A stretch of DNA of 64,000 bases from Paraburkholderia solisilvae (GCF_902859875.1 NZ_CADIKF010000001.1:243123-307122), one strand, 5' to 3'. Counted from the stretch's first letter, positions 44,341-53,741 are shown. Notes: generated by a model not told the origin, from the sequence alone. Numbers and translations are program-made.

Positions 44341-47300
44341 GTGAATTCAATCGAAGAACAGCTTACGGATGAAGCATCACGCGCGCGCGGCGCGCGCCCG
44401 GCAACCTCGCCGTTCAACAGCAGCGCGGCCGTGCTGCAGCGGCTCGAAGCCGATCTGCGGCAGCATGTGCGCGGCGAAGTGCGTTTCGATCAGGGCTCGA
44501 AAGCGCTCTATGCCGCCGACGCGTCGAACTATCGGCAAGTGCCGATCGCGGTCGTCGTGCCGCGCGATATCGACGATCTGATCGCGACGCTTGGCGCGTG
44601 CCAACGCAACGACGTGCCGTTCCTGCCGCGCGGCGGCGGCACCTCGCAAAGCGGGCAGTGCGTGAACGTCGCGGTGGTTGCGGACGCAAGCAAATTCGTC
44701 AACCGTATTGTGTCGGTCGACCCGGCGCAACGCACGGCGATCGTCGAACCCGGGGTGGTCTGCGACACGTTGCGCGACGCGGCCGAGCAGCACGGCCTCA
44801 CGTTCGCGCCGGACCCTGCCACCCATAGCCGCTGCACGCTCGGTGGCATGATCGGCAACAACTCGTGCGGCGCGCACTCGGTGATGGCCGGCAAGACGGT
44901 CGAGAACATCGAGGCGCTCGAAGTGCTGACCTACGATGGCGCGCGCTTCTGGGTCGGCCCGACTTCCGAAGAGGAACTCGCGCGCATCATCGCGGCGGGC
45001 GGCCGCCAGGGGGAAATCTATGCAGCGCTCAAGACATTGCGCGACCGGTACGCGGATTTGATTCGCGCAAAATTCCCGCAGATCAAACGCCGCGTGTCCG
45101 GCTTCAATCTCGATCAACTGCTGCCTGAAAACGGCTTCAACGTGGCGCGCGCGCTGGTCGGCACCGAAGGCACCTGCGCGGTGACGCTGCAGGCAAAGGT
45201 CCGTCTCGTGCATAGCCCGGCGCAGCGCGTGCTGCTGGTCGTCGGCTTCGACAATATTTACGTTGCCGCAGACGCCGTGCCGCATTTCATGCGCTTCAGG
45301 CCGATCGCGATCGAAGGCCTCGACCGCGTGATGATTCGCGGCTTGCAGGCGCGCGGGCTGAAGGCGGAGGAAATCGCGCTGCTGCCGCCAGGCGACGCAT
45401 GGGTGGTGCTCGAATTCGGCGCCGATACGCAGGAAGCGGCGATCGAGGCCGCGCAGGCGGCGGCGCGTTATTTCGAAGCAGGCGAGGCCGGTCCGAATGT
45501 GTCGACGAAGCGTGTCGACACGCGCGCGTTGCAGAACAAGGTGTGGTCGATTCGCGAGACCGGTGCGTCCGCGGTCGCGTTGACGATCGAGCCCGGCAGT
45601 CCCGACCCGGTGGTCGGCTGGGAGGACGCAGCGGTCGATCCGATGCGCCTTGGCGATTATCTGCGCGCGTTCCAGGCGCTCGTCGACCGTTACGGTTACC
45701 AGACCTCGCTGTATGGCCACTTCGGCGACGGCTGCGTGCACGCCCGCATTACCTTCGATCTGCGCACACCCGAAAGCATCGGCACATGGCGCCAGTTCCT
45801 GCGCGAAGCGGCGCATCTGGTGGTCGAGTTCGGCGGCTCGCTGTCCGGCGAGCACGGCGACGGCCAGGCCAAGGCCGAATTCCTGCCGGTCATGTACGGC
45901 GCGGAACTGATGCAGGCGATGGAACGATTCAAGGCGATCTGGGATCCGGCTCAACGGATGAATCCGGGCAAGGTGGTCCATCCGTACCGCGTCGATGAGA
46001 ACTTGCGGATGGGACCGGCCTATCGGCCTGTCACGCTGCAAACGAAGCTGACTTTCACGAGCCGCGAAGGCGATGGCTTTCAGCGTGCAGTCGAACGCTG
46101 CATCGGCATGGGCAAATGCCGTTCGCTCGAAGGCGGCACGATGTGCCCGAGCTATCGCGCGTCGCGCGAAGAGGCATATTCGACGCGCGGGCGCGCCCAT
46201 CTGTTCTGGGAGATGCTGCAAGGCGAGACGATCAAGGGCGGCTGGCAAAGCGAGGAAATTCGCGATGCGCTCGATACCTGCCTTGCCTGCAAGGGCTGCA
46301 AATCCGATTGTCCGACGCACACCGATATGGCGTCATATAAGGCCGAGTTCCTGTCGCACTACTACGAGACGCATCGCCGTCCGCGACAGGCGCTGTTCAT
46401 GGGGCGCATCGGCGAATGGGCGCCGCTTGCCGCACGCTTCGCGCCGCTCGCGAACCTGATGACTTCCGCGCCGCTCGTCGGGCCGCTCGGAAAATGGGTG
46501 GCGGGCATTGCGCAGGCGCGCAGGCTGCCTGCGTTCGCACGCCGCACGTACCGGCAGATTGCGCGGCAACAACAGCAGTCTGCGACATCGCGCGGCGCGC
46601 GTGATGCGCGCGATGCATCGGCAAAGAAGGTGATTCTGTGGGTCGATACGTTCAACGATCATTTCTCTCCGGACATTGCGTCGGCTGCCGCCGACGTACT
46701 GACGCGCCTGGGCTTTCAGGTCGTCCTGCCGAAAAAGCGTCTGTGCTGCGGCCGGCCGCTCTATGACTACGGCCTGCTCGATCGCGCGCGCGAACTGCTC
46801 GTGAATGTGCTCGACGATCTCGCCGGCGAGATCGCCGCGGGGGTGCCGCTCGTCGGCCTCGAACCGGGTTGCCTGTCGGTATTCAAGGATGAGTTGCTCA
46901 AGCAGTTGCCCGACAGCGACGCGGCGCGGCGCCTGTCCGCGCAGACCTTCCTGTTTTCGGATTTTGTCGCGCGTCAGCCGTTCGATTGGCCGGCCCTGGA
47001 TGCACAGGTGATCGTGCACGGCCACTGTCATCAGAAGGCGCTATTCGGTATGCAAGGCGATACCGCGCTGCTCGAGCGCCTCGGCGTGCAGTGGAAGCTG
47101 CTCGATACCGGCTGTTGCGGGATGGCCGGATCGTTCGGCTTCAACGAAGCGCACTATGCGATGTCGGAGAAAATCGGCGAAGACAAGCTGTTTCCGGCAG
47201 TGCGCGCCGCGTCTGAACAGACCATCGTGCTGACCAACGGCTTTAGCTGCCGCGAGCAGATCGAGCACGGCACCGGCCGGCAGGCGCTGCATATCGCGCA

Positions 47301-47439
47301 ACTCGCGCAGCGGGCGCTGGTGGGGGCGTCGCGCGACGGTGCTGTGCGGGGCGCCGCCGGCGCCGGCGAAGCAGGCACGAACGAAGCGGGCACGGGTGGC
47401 GCACGGCGCGAGGCCGGTTCTGCCGCTGTGTCTCACTGA
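44341..47439 (+). CDS. fused FAD- and Fe-S-binding D-2-hydroxyacid dehydrogenase
   Basis: This 1032-residue protein combines GlcD/Dld and GlcF-like halves (YdiJ/D-lactate or D-2-hydroxyglutarate dehydrogenase type). The N-terminal part has the PCMH FAD domain (FLPRGGGTSQSGQC, GGMIGNNSCGAHS) and FAD-C domain ending YGHFGDGCVHAR. The middle has two 4Fe-4S motifs, CIGMGKC and CLACKGCKSDCP. The C-terminal part has CCG domains (LCCGRPLYDYG, DTGCCGMAGSFGF). GTG start at 44341 with GAGGA upstream. It would feed electrons from D-lactate, glycolate or a similar acid to quinones. A glycolate/glyoxylate link to the oxalate genes is possible but not shown. Confidence 0.92.
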   Translation: MNSIEEQLTDEASRARGARPATSPFNSSAAVLQRLEADLRQHVRGEVRFDQGSKALYAADASNYRQVPIAVVVPRDIDDLIATLGACQRNDVPFLPRGGGTSQSGQCVNVAVVADASKFVNRIVSVDPAQRTAIVEPGVVCDTLRDAAEQHGLTFAPDPATHSRCTLGGMIGNNSCGAHSVMAGKTVENIEALEVLTYDGARFWVGPTSEEELARIIAAGGRQGEIYAALKTLRDRYADLIRAKFPQIKRRVSGFNLDQLLPENGFNVARALVGTEGTCAVTLQAKVRLVHSPAQRVLLVVGFDNIYVAADAVPHFMRFRPIAIEGLDRVMIRGLQARGLKAEEIALLPPGDAWVVLEFGADTQEAAIEAAQAAARYFEAGEAGPNVSTKRVDTRALQNKVWSIRETGASAVALTIEPGSPDPVVGWEDAAVDPMRLGDYLRAFQALVDRYGYQTSLYGHFGDGCVHARITFDLRTPESIGTWRQFLREAAHLVVEFGGSLSGEHGDGQAKAEFLPVMYGAELMQAMERFKAIWDPAQRMNPGKVVHPYRVDENLRMGPAYRPVTLQTKLTFTSREGDGFQRAVERCIGMGKCRSLEGGTMCPSYRASREEAYSTRGRAHLFWEMLQGETIKGGWQSEEIRDALDTCLACKGCKSDCPTHTDMASYKAEFLSHYYETHRRPRQALFMGRIGEWAPLAARFAPLANLMTSAPLVGPLGKWVAGIAQARRLPAFARRTYRQIARQQQQSATSRGARDARDASAKKVILWVDTFNDHFSPDIASAAADVLTRLGFQVVLPKKRLCCGRPLYDYGLLDRARELLVNVLDDLAGEIAAGVPLVGLEPGCLSVFKDELLKQLPDSDAARRLSAQTFLFSDFVARQPFDWPALDAQVIVHGHCHQKALFGMQGDTALLERLGVQWKLLDTGCCGMAGSFGFNEAHYAMSEKIGEDKLFPAVRAASEQTIVLTNGFSCREQIEHGTGRQALHIAQLAQRALVGASRDGAVRGAAGAGEAGTNEAGTGGARREAGSAAVSH

Positions 47440-47466
47440 ACCGCGGTATAGCGGGGCGCCGCAGGT

Positions 47467-48096
47467 CTACTTTTTAGCCGGCGTCTCGGCGGGCGGCTGC
47501 ACGAGATCGGCGCCGGTCGCCATCCACAGCACTTCGGCGTCTTCTTCGCTCGTCGATACGGCCGCGTGGCCCGTGCGGCTATCGAAGTAGAGGCTGTCGC
47601 CGGCATTCAGATGGGTCGGCGCGTACAGCTCGGAATACAGGCACACACTGCCGCTGATCACGTACAGAAACTCTTCGCCCGCGTGGCGGCCCCAGTCGTC
47701 GAATGCATCGAGCGTATGGGCGGAAATGCGGATCCGGAACGGCAGCATGGCCTTGTGCGCGAGGTCGGTCGCGAGCAGTTCCATCTGGTAGCCGCGATAC
47801 GCGTGACGTTCGCCGGCATCCTTGCGCGTGAGCGCGCGTCGGCCGCCCGCGGTCAGCTTCGTGGTCGCGCCGAACAGGTCGGCGAGGTCGATCTGCAGCC
47901 CGAGCACGATTTTTTGCAACACGTCGAAAGTCGGCGACATCAGGCCGTTTTCCACTTTCGACAGCGTCGAGCGCGACACGCCGCACAGGCGGCTCGCATT
48001 TTCCAGCGTCAGCTCGAGCGCGATCCGGGCAGCGCGCACGCGCCGGCCGAGGTCGGTCGTCGCTGACTCGGCGGGTTTGGCTGACGTGGTATCCAT
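47467..48096 (-). CDS. XRE-family regulator with C-terminal cupin
   Basis: This 209-residue protein has a helix-turn-helix (about 18-70, LTLENASRLCGVSRSTLSKVENG) joined to a cupin domain (about 105-195, HAGEEFLYVISGSVCLYSEL). Cupin-XRE regulators often sense amino acids, sugar acids or small metabolites. It is convergent with the D-2-hydroxyacid dehydrogenase gene, 27 bases away, which suggests it may control that gene. Confidence 0.92.
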   Translation of the reverse strand: MDTTSAKPAESATTDLGRRVRAARIALELTLENASRLCGVSRSTLSKVENGLMSPTFDVLQKIVLGLQIDLADLFGATTKLTAGGRRALTRKDAGERHAYRGYQMELLATDLAHKAMLPFRIRISAHTLDAFDDWGRHAGEEFLYVISGSVCLYSELYAPTHLNAGDSLYFDSRTGHAAVSTSEEDAEVLWMATGADLVQPPAETPAKK

Positions 48097-48461
48097 GGTC
48101 TGGCGTAGCGGAAAGACGGTTCGCGGCGTGCGCGCTTGCGGGTTTTTCGCGCGACCGGTTGTTTCCGATCATAACATCCTGCCGGCGTGCAACCGACGAC
48201 GCTTCAGCACAAACCGCGAGACGGCCGATGCGATAGCGTTTCTCATCGGAAATTCGTGCGCGTCGACCGCTATCCGCATGCCGTCGCGCACCGGGGTCGC
48301 AAGAGGGCAGCCTGCACGCACTCCGGCGAGCCGCCCTATCAACAGGCGGCGAGCGCCACTATTCCGCAGGATTGTCCCAAACAGGCAAGAAGGTTCGCCA
48401 AAACGCGCGCGCCTTCGCGACTGGACAGAATACGCCTGGTCGATGGGCTAAAAATGCACCT
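48097..48461. other. gap between XRE-cupin and hrpG-like genes
   Basis: About 365 bases with no supported gene. The promoter of the XRE-cupin gene must lie here. Open frames lack SD signals. Confidence 0.4.
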
Positions 48462-48510
48462 AAGCGAGTCGGGTGCCGAAACCTGGCGGGGCCGTTCACC
48501 CAACTCGCTT
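48462..48510 (-). terminator. terminator hairpin after the hrpG-like gene
   Basis: AAGCGAGTCGGGTG and CACCCAACTCGCTT (48462-48475 and 48497-48510) pair at 13 of 14 positions, extended outwards by TGCAC/GTGCA. Five A residues at 48450-48454 give a short U tract for leftward transcripts. Confidence 0.6.
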
Positions 48511-48519
48511 CACGTGCAA

Positions 48520-49272
48520 TCAGTAGGGATGGGCGGCGGCAAGCGCCTCACTCATCCTCGGAGCCGGGCTTGCTGCGGGCCGCGTCCTGACGAGGTCGAA
48601 AACGTAGCCGATCGAATAGACGGTTTTGAGCTGGAGGTTGCTGTGTTCACCGAGCGACAGTTTGCTGCGGAGCTTGTAAATATGCTGCTCGATGGACCGG
48701 CTGGCGATCACCGCCTCCTTGCCCCACACCGCGCGGGCAATCTGTTCGCGCGTGAGCAGCGTGCCCGCGTTGGCGAACAGCAGCCACGCGAGAGTCAGCT
48801 CGCGCGCGGTCAGCTTGATGTGCTGGCCGTTTACGCTGATCGCGCTGGTCGAGCGGTCGATCGTGTATTCGCCGAGCGAAATGCGGCTGTCGGAGTTCGC
48901 GCCGCCGCCGCTCTTCGCAATCGTGCGGCGCGCACGCGCCAGCACTTCCTTCGCGCAAGGCGAGCCGACCGCGATTTCATCGACGCCCGCGTCGAGCGCT
49001 TCGATGATGCTGTCCGAGTCCCACGCCTGCCCGATCATCATCACCGGCAGGTCGCGGCGGAAGTGGCACGCGCGCCACGACAGCACGCCGCGGCCGGCCG
49101 CGCAACTGCGGCCCGAGTCGAACAGCACGAGCGCGGTGTCATGGCGCTCGAGGAAGCGGATCAGCGGAAGCTCGCTCGTAAAGCGGATGCAACGGTAATT
49201 GCCGTCCTCTTCGAATGCCTTGTCGATCTCGCGAAACAGATGGTCGTTTTGTGTGTAAAAGGCAATCTGCAT
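48520..49272 (-). CDS. hrpG: HrpG-like OmpR-family regulator with degenerate receiver
   Basis: This 250-residue protein has a receiver-like N-terminal domain (1-115) and an OmpR winged helix (about 130-230, ISVNGQHIKLTARELTLAWL, then SRSIEQHIYKLRSKL and VYSIGYVFDL). The receiver keeps an Asp (D52, TALVLFDSG) but the conserved Thr and Lys positions read MMIGQA and IAVGSP, so phosphorylation is doubtful. No histidine kinase is adjacent. It is divergent from a HrpB-type AraC regulator, the arrangement known for HrpG/HrpB in Ralstonia and Burkholderia plant-associated strains. CGGAGA precedes the ATG at 49272. Confidence 0.75.
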   Translation of the reverse strand: MQIAFYTQNDHLFREIDKAFEEDGNYRCIRFTSELPLIRFLERHDTALVLFDSGRSCAAGRGVLSWRACHFRRDLPVMMIGQAWDSDSIIEALDAGVDEIAVGSPCAKEVLARARRTIAKSGGGANSDSRISLGEYTIDRSTSAISVNGQHIKLTARELTLAWLLFANAGTLLTREQIARAVWGKEAVIASRSIEQHIYKLRSKLSLGEHSNLQLKTVYSIGYVFDLVRTRPAASPAPRMSEALAAAHPY

Positions 49273-49691
49273 GATTTCTCCGTAACGGTCGCCGCGCTTC
49301 GCGTGGAAGCGCAATCCACCCCGGCAGGTCAGGTCTTGAGTCGTTTGGTCACGAGCAACATCGCGTCGTGCCCTGCTCAACACAACACGCGATAGCGGGG
49401 GCGTATTCCCACTTCGCATCTGAAACCCGCACATCAGATCGCTCCACTTGCCGATTCGCCAGCGGGACCGAAAGACATTCGGCTGGCGTATAGGAAATGA
49501 AAGGGAGTACTGGAAAGCGAAGCGCGGATGGCCGGCAAATCTCAACAATGCTCAAGTTCATTTAACGTGCCGGATTATTGAGAATCCTGGCCAACGGTTT
49601 GGCTACATTGGGTTCCGTTGCTGTGTTCGGGTTTGTCCTGAGCACTTCGGACGCTTGCCGCGTCTGCATCGGATCGCCAACGGAGCCCGCC
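49273..49691. promoter_or_regulatory. divergent control region of the hrpG/hrpB-like pair
   Basis: This 419-base gap must hold both promoters. A longer frame reaches into it from hrpB (49578) but lacks an SD. No clear PIP/hrpII box was confirmed by eye. Confidence 0.4.
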
Positions 49692-51140
49692 ATGCTTGCC
49701 ACTTTCTACTTTCCCTACGTCTCGATGTTGACGTCGACGTCGATTCCGCCCGCGTTGACCGAACTGATTTCCGAGGGTCGGATTCAGGCCGCCGCCGCCC
49801 AGGCGTCGCGCCACGCCGATACCTGCGATCCCGATCTGTTACCGGGCTTGCTGCAATTGCACGGCGATCTGCAAATGGCGGTCGGGATGGACGTCGACGC
49901 CGAAGAGTCGTACCGCGAAGCGCAGAAACTGATGCGCGCATCGAAGGAACAGGTTCGCTTCGCATCGTGCCGCAACGCCGGCTGGCAGGCGCTGTTCCGC
50001 TGCCGCTACGGCACCGCGATGTCGTGCTTCATGCGTCTCGTCGACCAGCCGGGCAGCGACTTGCCGCTGCGTCTGGAAGGCTACTTCGGCATGTTCGGCG
50101 TGCTGTTCGGCCTCGGCCGCCTGCGCGACGCGGATGGCGTGCTCGACGCGCTCGACGATCTGATCGACGATTCGATGACGACGCTCACGAACGCACGCGG
50201 TTGGCGCGAGCTGCTGACCGCGGTGCGTTTCGACGTCGCGACGCAAAGCGAATTGCGCTCGCACCCGGAACTGAGCGATCACGTTTACTGGCAATCGAAC
50301 CTTGCCGGCGAAGGCACGCCGCGTATCGCGCCGATGCAGGGCACGACGCCGCGCGTGAGCACGTACACCGTGCAGACGCCGCTGCTGCGCGCGCGCACCG
50401 ACTACCTGAAACAGCTGATGCAGCTTGCCAACGGCCAGCGCGACGTCGGCCATGTGCTCGGCGCGCACGCGGACTGGGCCGGCAAGCAGGGTATCGCGAG
50501 CTACCAGGGCGCGGTGCGCATCGAGATCGTGCTCGCGAGCCTCGCGGGCGGCGCGCCGGCGCTCGCCGAGTCGATTCTCACGCTGCTCAACGCGGAAGTG
50601 CGGATGCCGCAAAGCCATCGCCAGCTCGAATATCTGTATTGTTTTGCGAAGCTGCGTCATCAGCAGGAGCGCAACGCGGAATCGCTGCGCGTCTATACGC
50701 GCTATGCGTTGACGGCGATGCGCTGCATTCGCGACGAAGCGGGCGCGCTCGCGCGCTACGCGCAGCGCACGGTGCGTGTGCCGGAGCAACTGGACGATAT
50801 CGGCGCACGGCTGCCGGCGCGTTATCGCCGCGCGTACCGGTATCTGGTCGACAACCTCGACCGCAAGGATCTGTCGATTCGCGAGATCGCCGGCGAAATC
50901 GGCGTGACCGAGCGTGCGCTGCAAAGCGCGTTCAAGAGCAGCCTTGGCTCGACGCCGAGCGAAATCGTGCGCCGGTTGCGCATGGAGCGCATTCGCGCCG
51001 AGCTGCAGACCTCCGACGGCGCGCACGAGAACGGCATTCTCGCGACGGCGAACAAGTGGGGCGTCAGCAACCGCTCGACGCTCGTCAACAGCTACCGCCG
51101 TGAGTTCAACGAAGCGCCTTCCGATACGCTGAACCGCTAG
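49692..51140 (+). CDS. hrpB: HrpB-like AraC family regulator
   Basis: This 482-residue activator has a TPR-like helical N-terminus (about 1-370, STSIPPALTELISEGRIQAA, then RCRYGTAMSCFMRL) and a C-terminal AraC domain (about 385-482, DLSIREIAGEIGVTERALQS then FNEAPSDTL). Length and C-terminal style match Ralstonia HrpB and Xanthomonas HrpX, which turn on type III secretion genes. The ATG at 49692 is six bases after CGGAG. No type III secretion gene is in the window, so its targets are elsewhere or different. Confidence 0.75.
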   Translation: MLATFYFPYVSMLTSTSIPPALTELISEGRIQAAAAQASRHADTCDPDLLPGLLQLHGDLQMAVGMDVDAEESYREAQKLMRASKEQVRFASCRNAGWQALFRCRYGTAMSCFMRLVDQPGSDLPLRLEGYFGMFGVLFGLGRLRDADGVLDALDDLIDDSMTTLTNARGWRELLTAVRFDVATQSELRSHPELSDHVYWQSNLAGEGTPRIAPMQGTTPRVSTYTVQTPLLRARTDYLKQLMQLANGQRDVGHVLGAHADWAGKQGIASYQGAVRIEIVLASLAGGAPALAESILTLLNAEVRMPQSHRQLEYLYCFAKLRHQQERNAESLRVYTRYALTAMRCIRDEAGALARYAQRTVRVPEQLDDIGARLPARYRRAYRYLVDNLDRKDLSIREIAGEIGVTERALQSAFKSSLGSTPSEIVRRLRMERIRAELQTSDGAHENGILATANKWGVSNRSTLVNSYRREFNEAPSDTLNR

Positions 51141-51170
51141 GCCTCGATTCGCTGCAACGGTTGTTCCCGT

Positions 51171-51205
51171 GGTGATGGCGCGCAAGCGCCATCACCTTCT
51201 TTTTT
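51171..51205 (+). terminator. rho-independent terminator after hrpB-like gene
   Basis: Eleven-base perfect arms GGTGATGGCGC/GCGCCATCACC with loop GCAA, followed by TTCTTTTTT. Confidence 0.9.
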
Positions 51206-51357
51206 GGCCGTCGTGTGAATGATGGCGGCCGCAGATCGCGGCGCCGCATCTGCTGCTCATATTTGAACGCGCTCTGCTGCTTGAGTGAAAAAATGCGCGA
51301 ACGGTATGGTGAAGGGTGATACCGCTCCGTCCGGAGCATTGATCCTGGAGGCAGCAG

Positions 51358-51999
51358 ATGAGCACGCTTTACCTGGGCGACACCGTGCCCGATTTCGAGC
51401 AGGACACCTCGATTGGCCGGATTCGTTTCTTCGATTGGGCCGGCGATTCATGGGTGGTGCTGTTTTCGCACCCGGCCGATTTCACGCCGGTTTGCACGAC
51501 CGAGCTTGGCCTGACCGGCAAGCTGCAACCGGAGTTTGAAAAGCGCAATGTAAAGGCGATCGCGATTTCGGTCGACGATGCGGCTTCGCACCGCTCATGG
51601 ATTGCCGATATTGAAGACACGCAGAAGACGGTGGTGGGTTTTCCGATCATCGCCGACAAAGACAAGACCGTTGCCGGGCTGTTCGACATGATTCACCCGA
51701 AGCAGTCGGGTACGGCCACCGTGCGTGCCGTTTTCATCATCGACCCGCAGCGCAAACTGCGTTTGACGCTGACCTATCCGATGAGTATCGGCCGCAACTT
51801 CGACGAGATTCTGCGTGTGATCGACGCATTGCAACTGAGCGACGCGCATGGCGTTGCGACGCCCGGCAACTGGCGTGCAGGCGACGACGTGATCATTCCG
51901 CTGTCGGTTCAGGACGAAGAGGAAATCCGGCGGCGTTTTCCGAAGGGGTATCGTGCGGAGCGTCCGTATTTGCGCTTTACGCCGCAACCGGACAAATAA
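51358..51999 (+). CDS. 1-Cys peroxiredoxin (PrxVI/AhpC-TSA type)
   Basis: This 213-residue cytoplasmic peroxidase has the active site PADFTPVCTTE (peroxidatic Cys at about 47) and no resolving Cys later, so it is the 1-Cys PrxVI type. The C-terminal domain, VIIPLSVQDEEEIRRRFP, is characteristic. The ATG follows GGAGG. It reduces hydrogen peroxide or organic hydroperoxides and lies next to the ECF/peroxidase unit, suggesting a stress-response locus. Confidence 0.95.
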   Translation: MSTLYLGDTVPDFEQDTSIGRIRFFDWAGDSWVVLFSHPADFTPVCTTELGLTGKLQPEFEKRNVKAIAISVDDAASHRSWIADIEDTQKTVVGFPIIADKDKTVAGLFDMIHPKQSGTATVRAVFIIDPQRKLRLTLTYPMSIGRNFDEILRVIDALQLSDAHGVATPGNWRAGDDVIIPLSVQDEEEIRRRFPKGYRAERPYLRFTPQPDK

Positions 52000-52032
52000 C
52001 CGCCGGTGCGGCCACCGGCGATTCAATGCGGC

Positions 52033-52071
52033 CGCTTCATGCAGCGCCCGGCGTGGGCGTTGCATGAAGCG
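52033..52071. repeat. 17-bp inverted repeat between convergent genes
   Basis: CGCTTCATGCAGCGCCC and GGGCGTTGCATGAAGCG pair at 16 of 17 positions with a 5-base loop. There is no T tract. A further short hairpin (CGCCGGTG/ACCGGCG) lies at 52001-52020. Probably 3' end structures of the peroxiredoxin and anti-sigma transcripts. Confidence 0.6.
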
Positions 52072-52116
52072 CGTTGCAGCAGGTTGAAGTGCGAAATAAG
52101 TTGAAGGTCGCGTCGG

Positions 52117-53052
52117 CTAGCCGATCGTACCGTGTCCGATGGACGCGGAATTGGCCTTGCCGAATAGCTGATCGACGCCTTGCCCGGAAATCTGCTTGCC
52201 GATCGCCGTCAGGTCCATGTTTTTATTGTCGCCGCCGACCAGCGCGTAATGCAGTTCGTCCTGGCGCCACGTCACCACATGCATATCGGACACCTTTGAA
52301 GCGGCGACTGCCTGGTCGGGGCGCACGTCCTTCATCACACACAGTGCGACCGGCGGGCCTTCGGCCGGCAGGTACTCGATCTGCACGAGCGGCTTGCCCT
52401 GGAAGCGCAGACGCGTCACGCGCTTGAATGTGAGTCCCGCCGAGCTCAGATCGGGCACGCGCAACGATAGTTTGTCGTCTTGACGGATTTGCGCGACCGT
52501 CTGCGCCGACCCTTCGGTATCGACCGGCGTGAACGCGACCGTCTCGCGCGTGAATAGCTTCTGGTAGTCGACCACCGCGCGAATCCACGGCGACGGAGCG
52601 TCGTTCGACGCCGTCGCGAATGCGCCGCCTTGCCCTGGGCTCAGGCCCGGTGCGAGACGCAATACCGCGCCGAAGCAGAATGCACCGGCGACAAACGCGA
52701 CCGCGAGCCACGCAGGCGCGATGCGCAGGCGCGAACGCACCGGCGCGGACGGCGGCATCTGCGCGTCGTGTTCGATATGCGCGTCGTTCGCGCTGCGGTC
52801 AGCGGACGGTGCAGCGGCGGGAGCCGCATGCGCGCGCGTCAGCGCTTCGATTTTTTTCGTTAAGCTTTCAGGGACGGGGGGCAGCTTCTGGTCGGCGAAC
52901 GCCTCGTCATAGGGTAGGCGCGACGCTGAGAAAAGCGCGACACGCTCCGCTGCTTCGGGTGACGTCGCAAGCTCTTTCTCGATTTCCTGGCGTTCGTTGG
53001 GCGATAAATCACCGTCGACATACGCCATCAATAGCATGTCGTCCAATTTCAT
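52117..53052 (-). CDS. membrane anti-sigma factor
   Basis: This 311-residue protein has a short cytoplasmic anti-sigma N-terminus (LLMAYVDGDLSPNERQEIEKE), a single membrane span (about 112-131, AWLAVAFVAGAFCFGAVL) and a periplasmic domain. Its ATG overlaps the stop of the ECF sigma gene by four bases (ATGA). It would hold the sigma factor inactive until a signal is sensed. Similar units in alpha- and beta-proteobacteria respond to oxidative or light stress. Confidence 0.88.
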   Translation of the reverse strand: MKLDDMLLMAYVDGDLSPNERQEIEKELATSPEAAERVALFSASRLPYDEAFADQKLPPVPESLTKKIEALTRAHAAPAAAPSADRSANDAHIEHDAQMPPSAPVRSRLRIAPAWLAVAFVAGAFCFGAVLRLAPGLSPGQGGAFATASNDAPSPWIRAVVDYQKLFTRETVAFTPVDTEGSAQTVAQIRQDDKLSLRVPDLSSAGLTFKRVTRLRFQGKPLVQIEYLPAEGPPVALCVMKDVRPDQAVAASKVSDMHVVTWRQDELHYALVGGDNKNMDLTAIGKQISGQGVDQLFGKANSASIGHGTIG

Positions 53053-53597
53053 GAAACTTCGCCCTTACTTTTTACCGTGTTCTTCATTTTCTGGCCTTCT
53101 CGCACGCCGAAATGCGCGCCTATGGCCTGGCGGGCCCTCGACAAACGGCTCATGACCGTTCCGACGGGCACCTCGAGGACTTCCGCAGCCTCGCTATAGC
53201 TCAGGCCTTCCACCGCTACCAAAAGCATAACGACGCGTTGTGCTTCCGGCAAGCGTGCGACAGCATCGATGACCTGTCCGTTCATCACATGATCTTCAGG
53301 CGAACGCGCGGCTGGATCGGCGACGGTTTCGAGCAGCGCATCGTCCCATTGCATGCTGGAACGGCTACGCACGCTACGTGCCCGCAATTCGTTGATCCAG
53401 GTCGAATGCACGATCGAAAACATCCAGCTAAGCGGCGCCGTGCCGGGCCGTAGCTGGTGAGCACGCTCGAGAGCGCGCACGCATGCGCGCTGTACGAGAT
53501 CTTCCGCATCGTGCTGATCACCGGTGATGCGCAGCGCGAATGCCCACAGGCGCGGCAGCATGCCCGGCAGGAGGCTGGGTAAGTCTGCGTCGGTCAT
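53049..53597 (-). CDS. ECF RNA polymerase sigma factor (sigma-70 family)
   Basis: This 182-residue ECF sigma factor shows region 2 (LWAFALRITGDQHDAEDLVQ, then CVRALERAHQL, SWMFSIVHSTWINELR) and region 4 (LPEAQRVVMLLVAVEGLSYS, AEVLEVPVGTVMSRLSRAR). There is no region 1.1 or 3. It is the partner of the overlapping anti-sigma gene. The peroxidase gene upstream on the same strand is the likely main target. Confidence 0.93.
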   Translation of the reverse strand: MTDADLPSLLPGMLPRLWAFALRITGDQHDAEDLVQRACVRALERAHQLRPGTAPLSWMFSIVHSTWINELRARSVRSRSSMQWDDALLETVADPAARSPEDHVMNGQVIDAVARLPEAQRVVMLLVAVEGLSYSEAAEVLEVPVGTVMSRLSRARQAIGAHFGVREGQKMKNTVKSKGEVS

Positions 53598-53741
53598 CGA
53601 CGGAGTTCCTCGTTTGTCCCTTGTAGTAATCGAAGCGCGTCGTCCAAGGCGACGCTTGATGCGACCGCGCGCCGGAGCACACGATAACGTACGAGTTTAA
53701 CTTCTCGTAATAAAGTCTGCTGAGCATTGCTTGTTCTGAGG

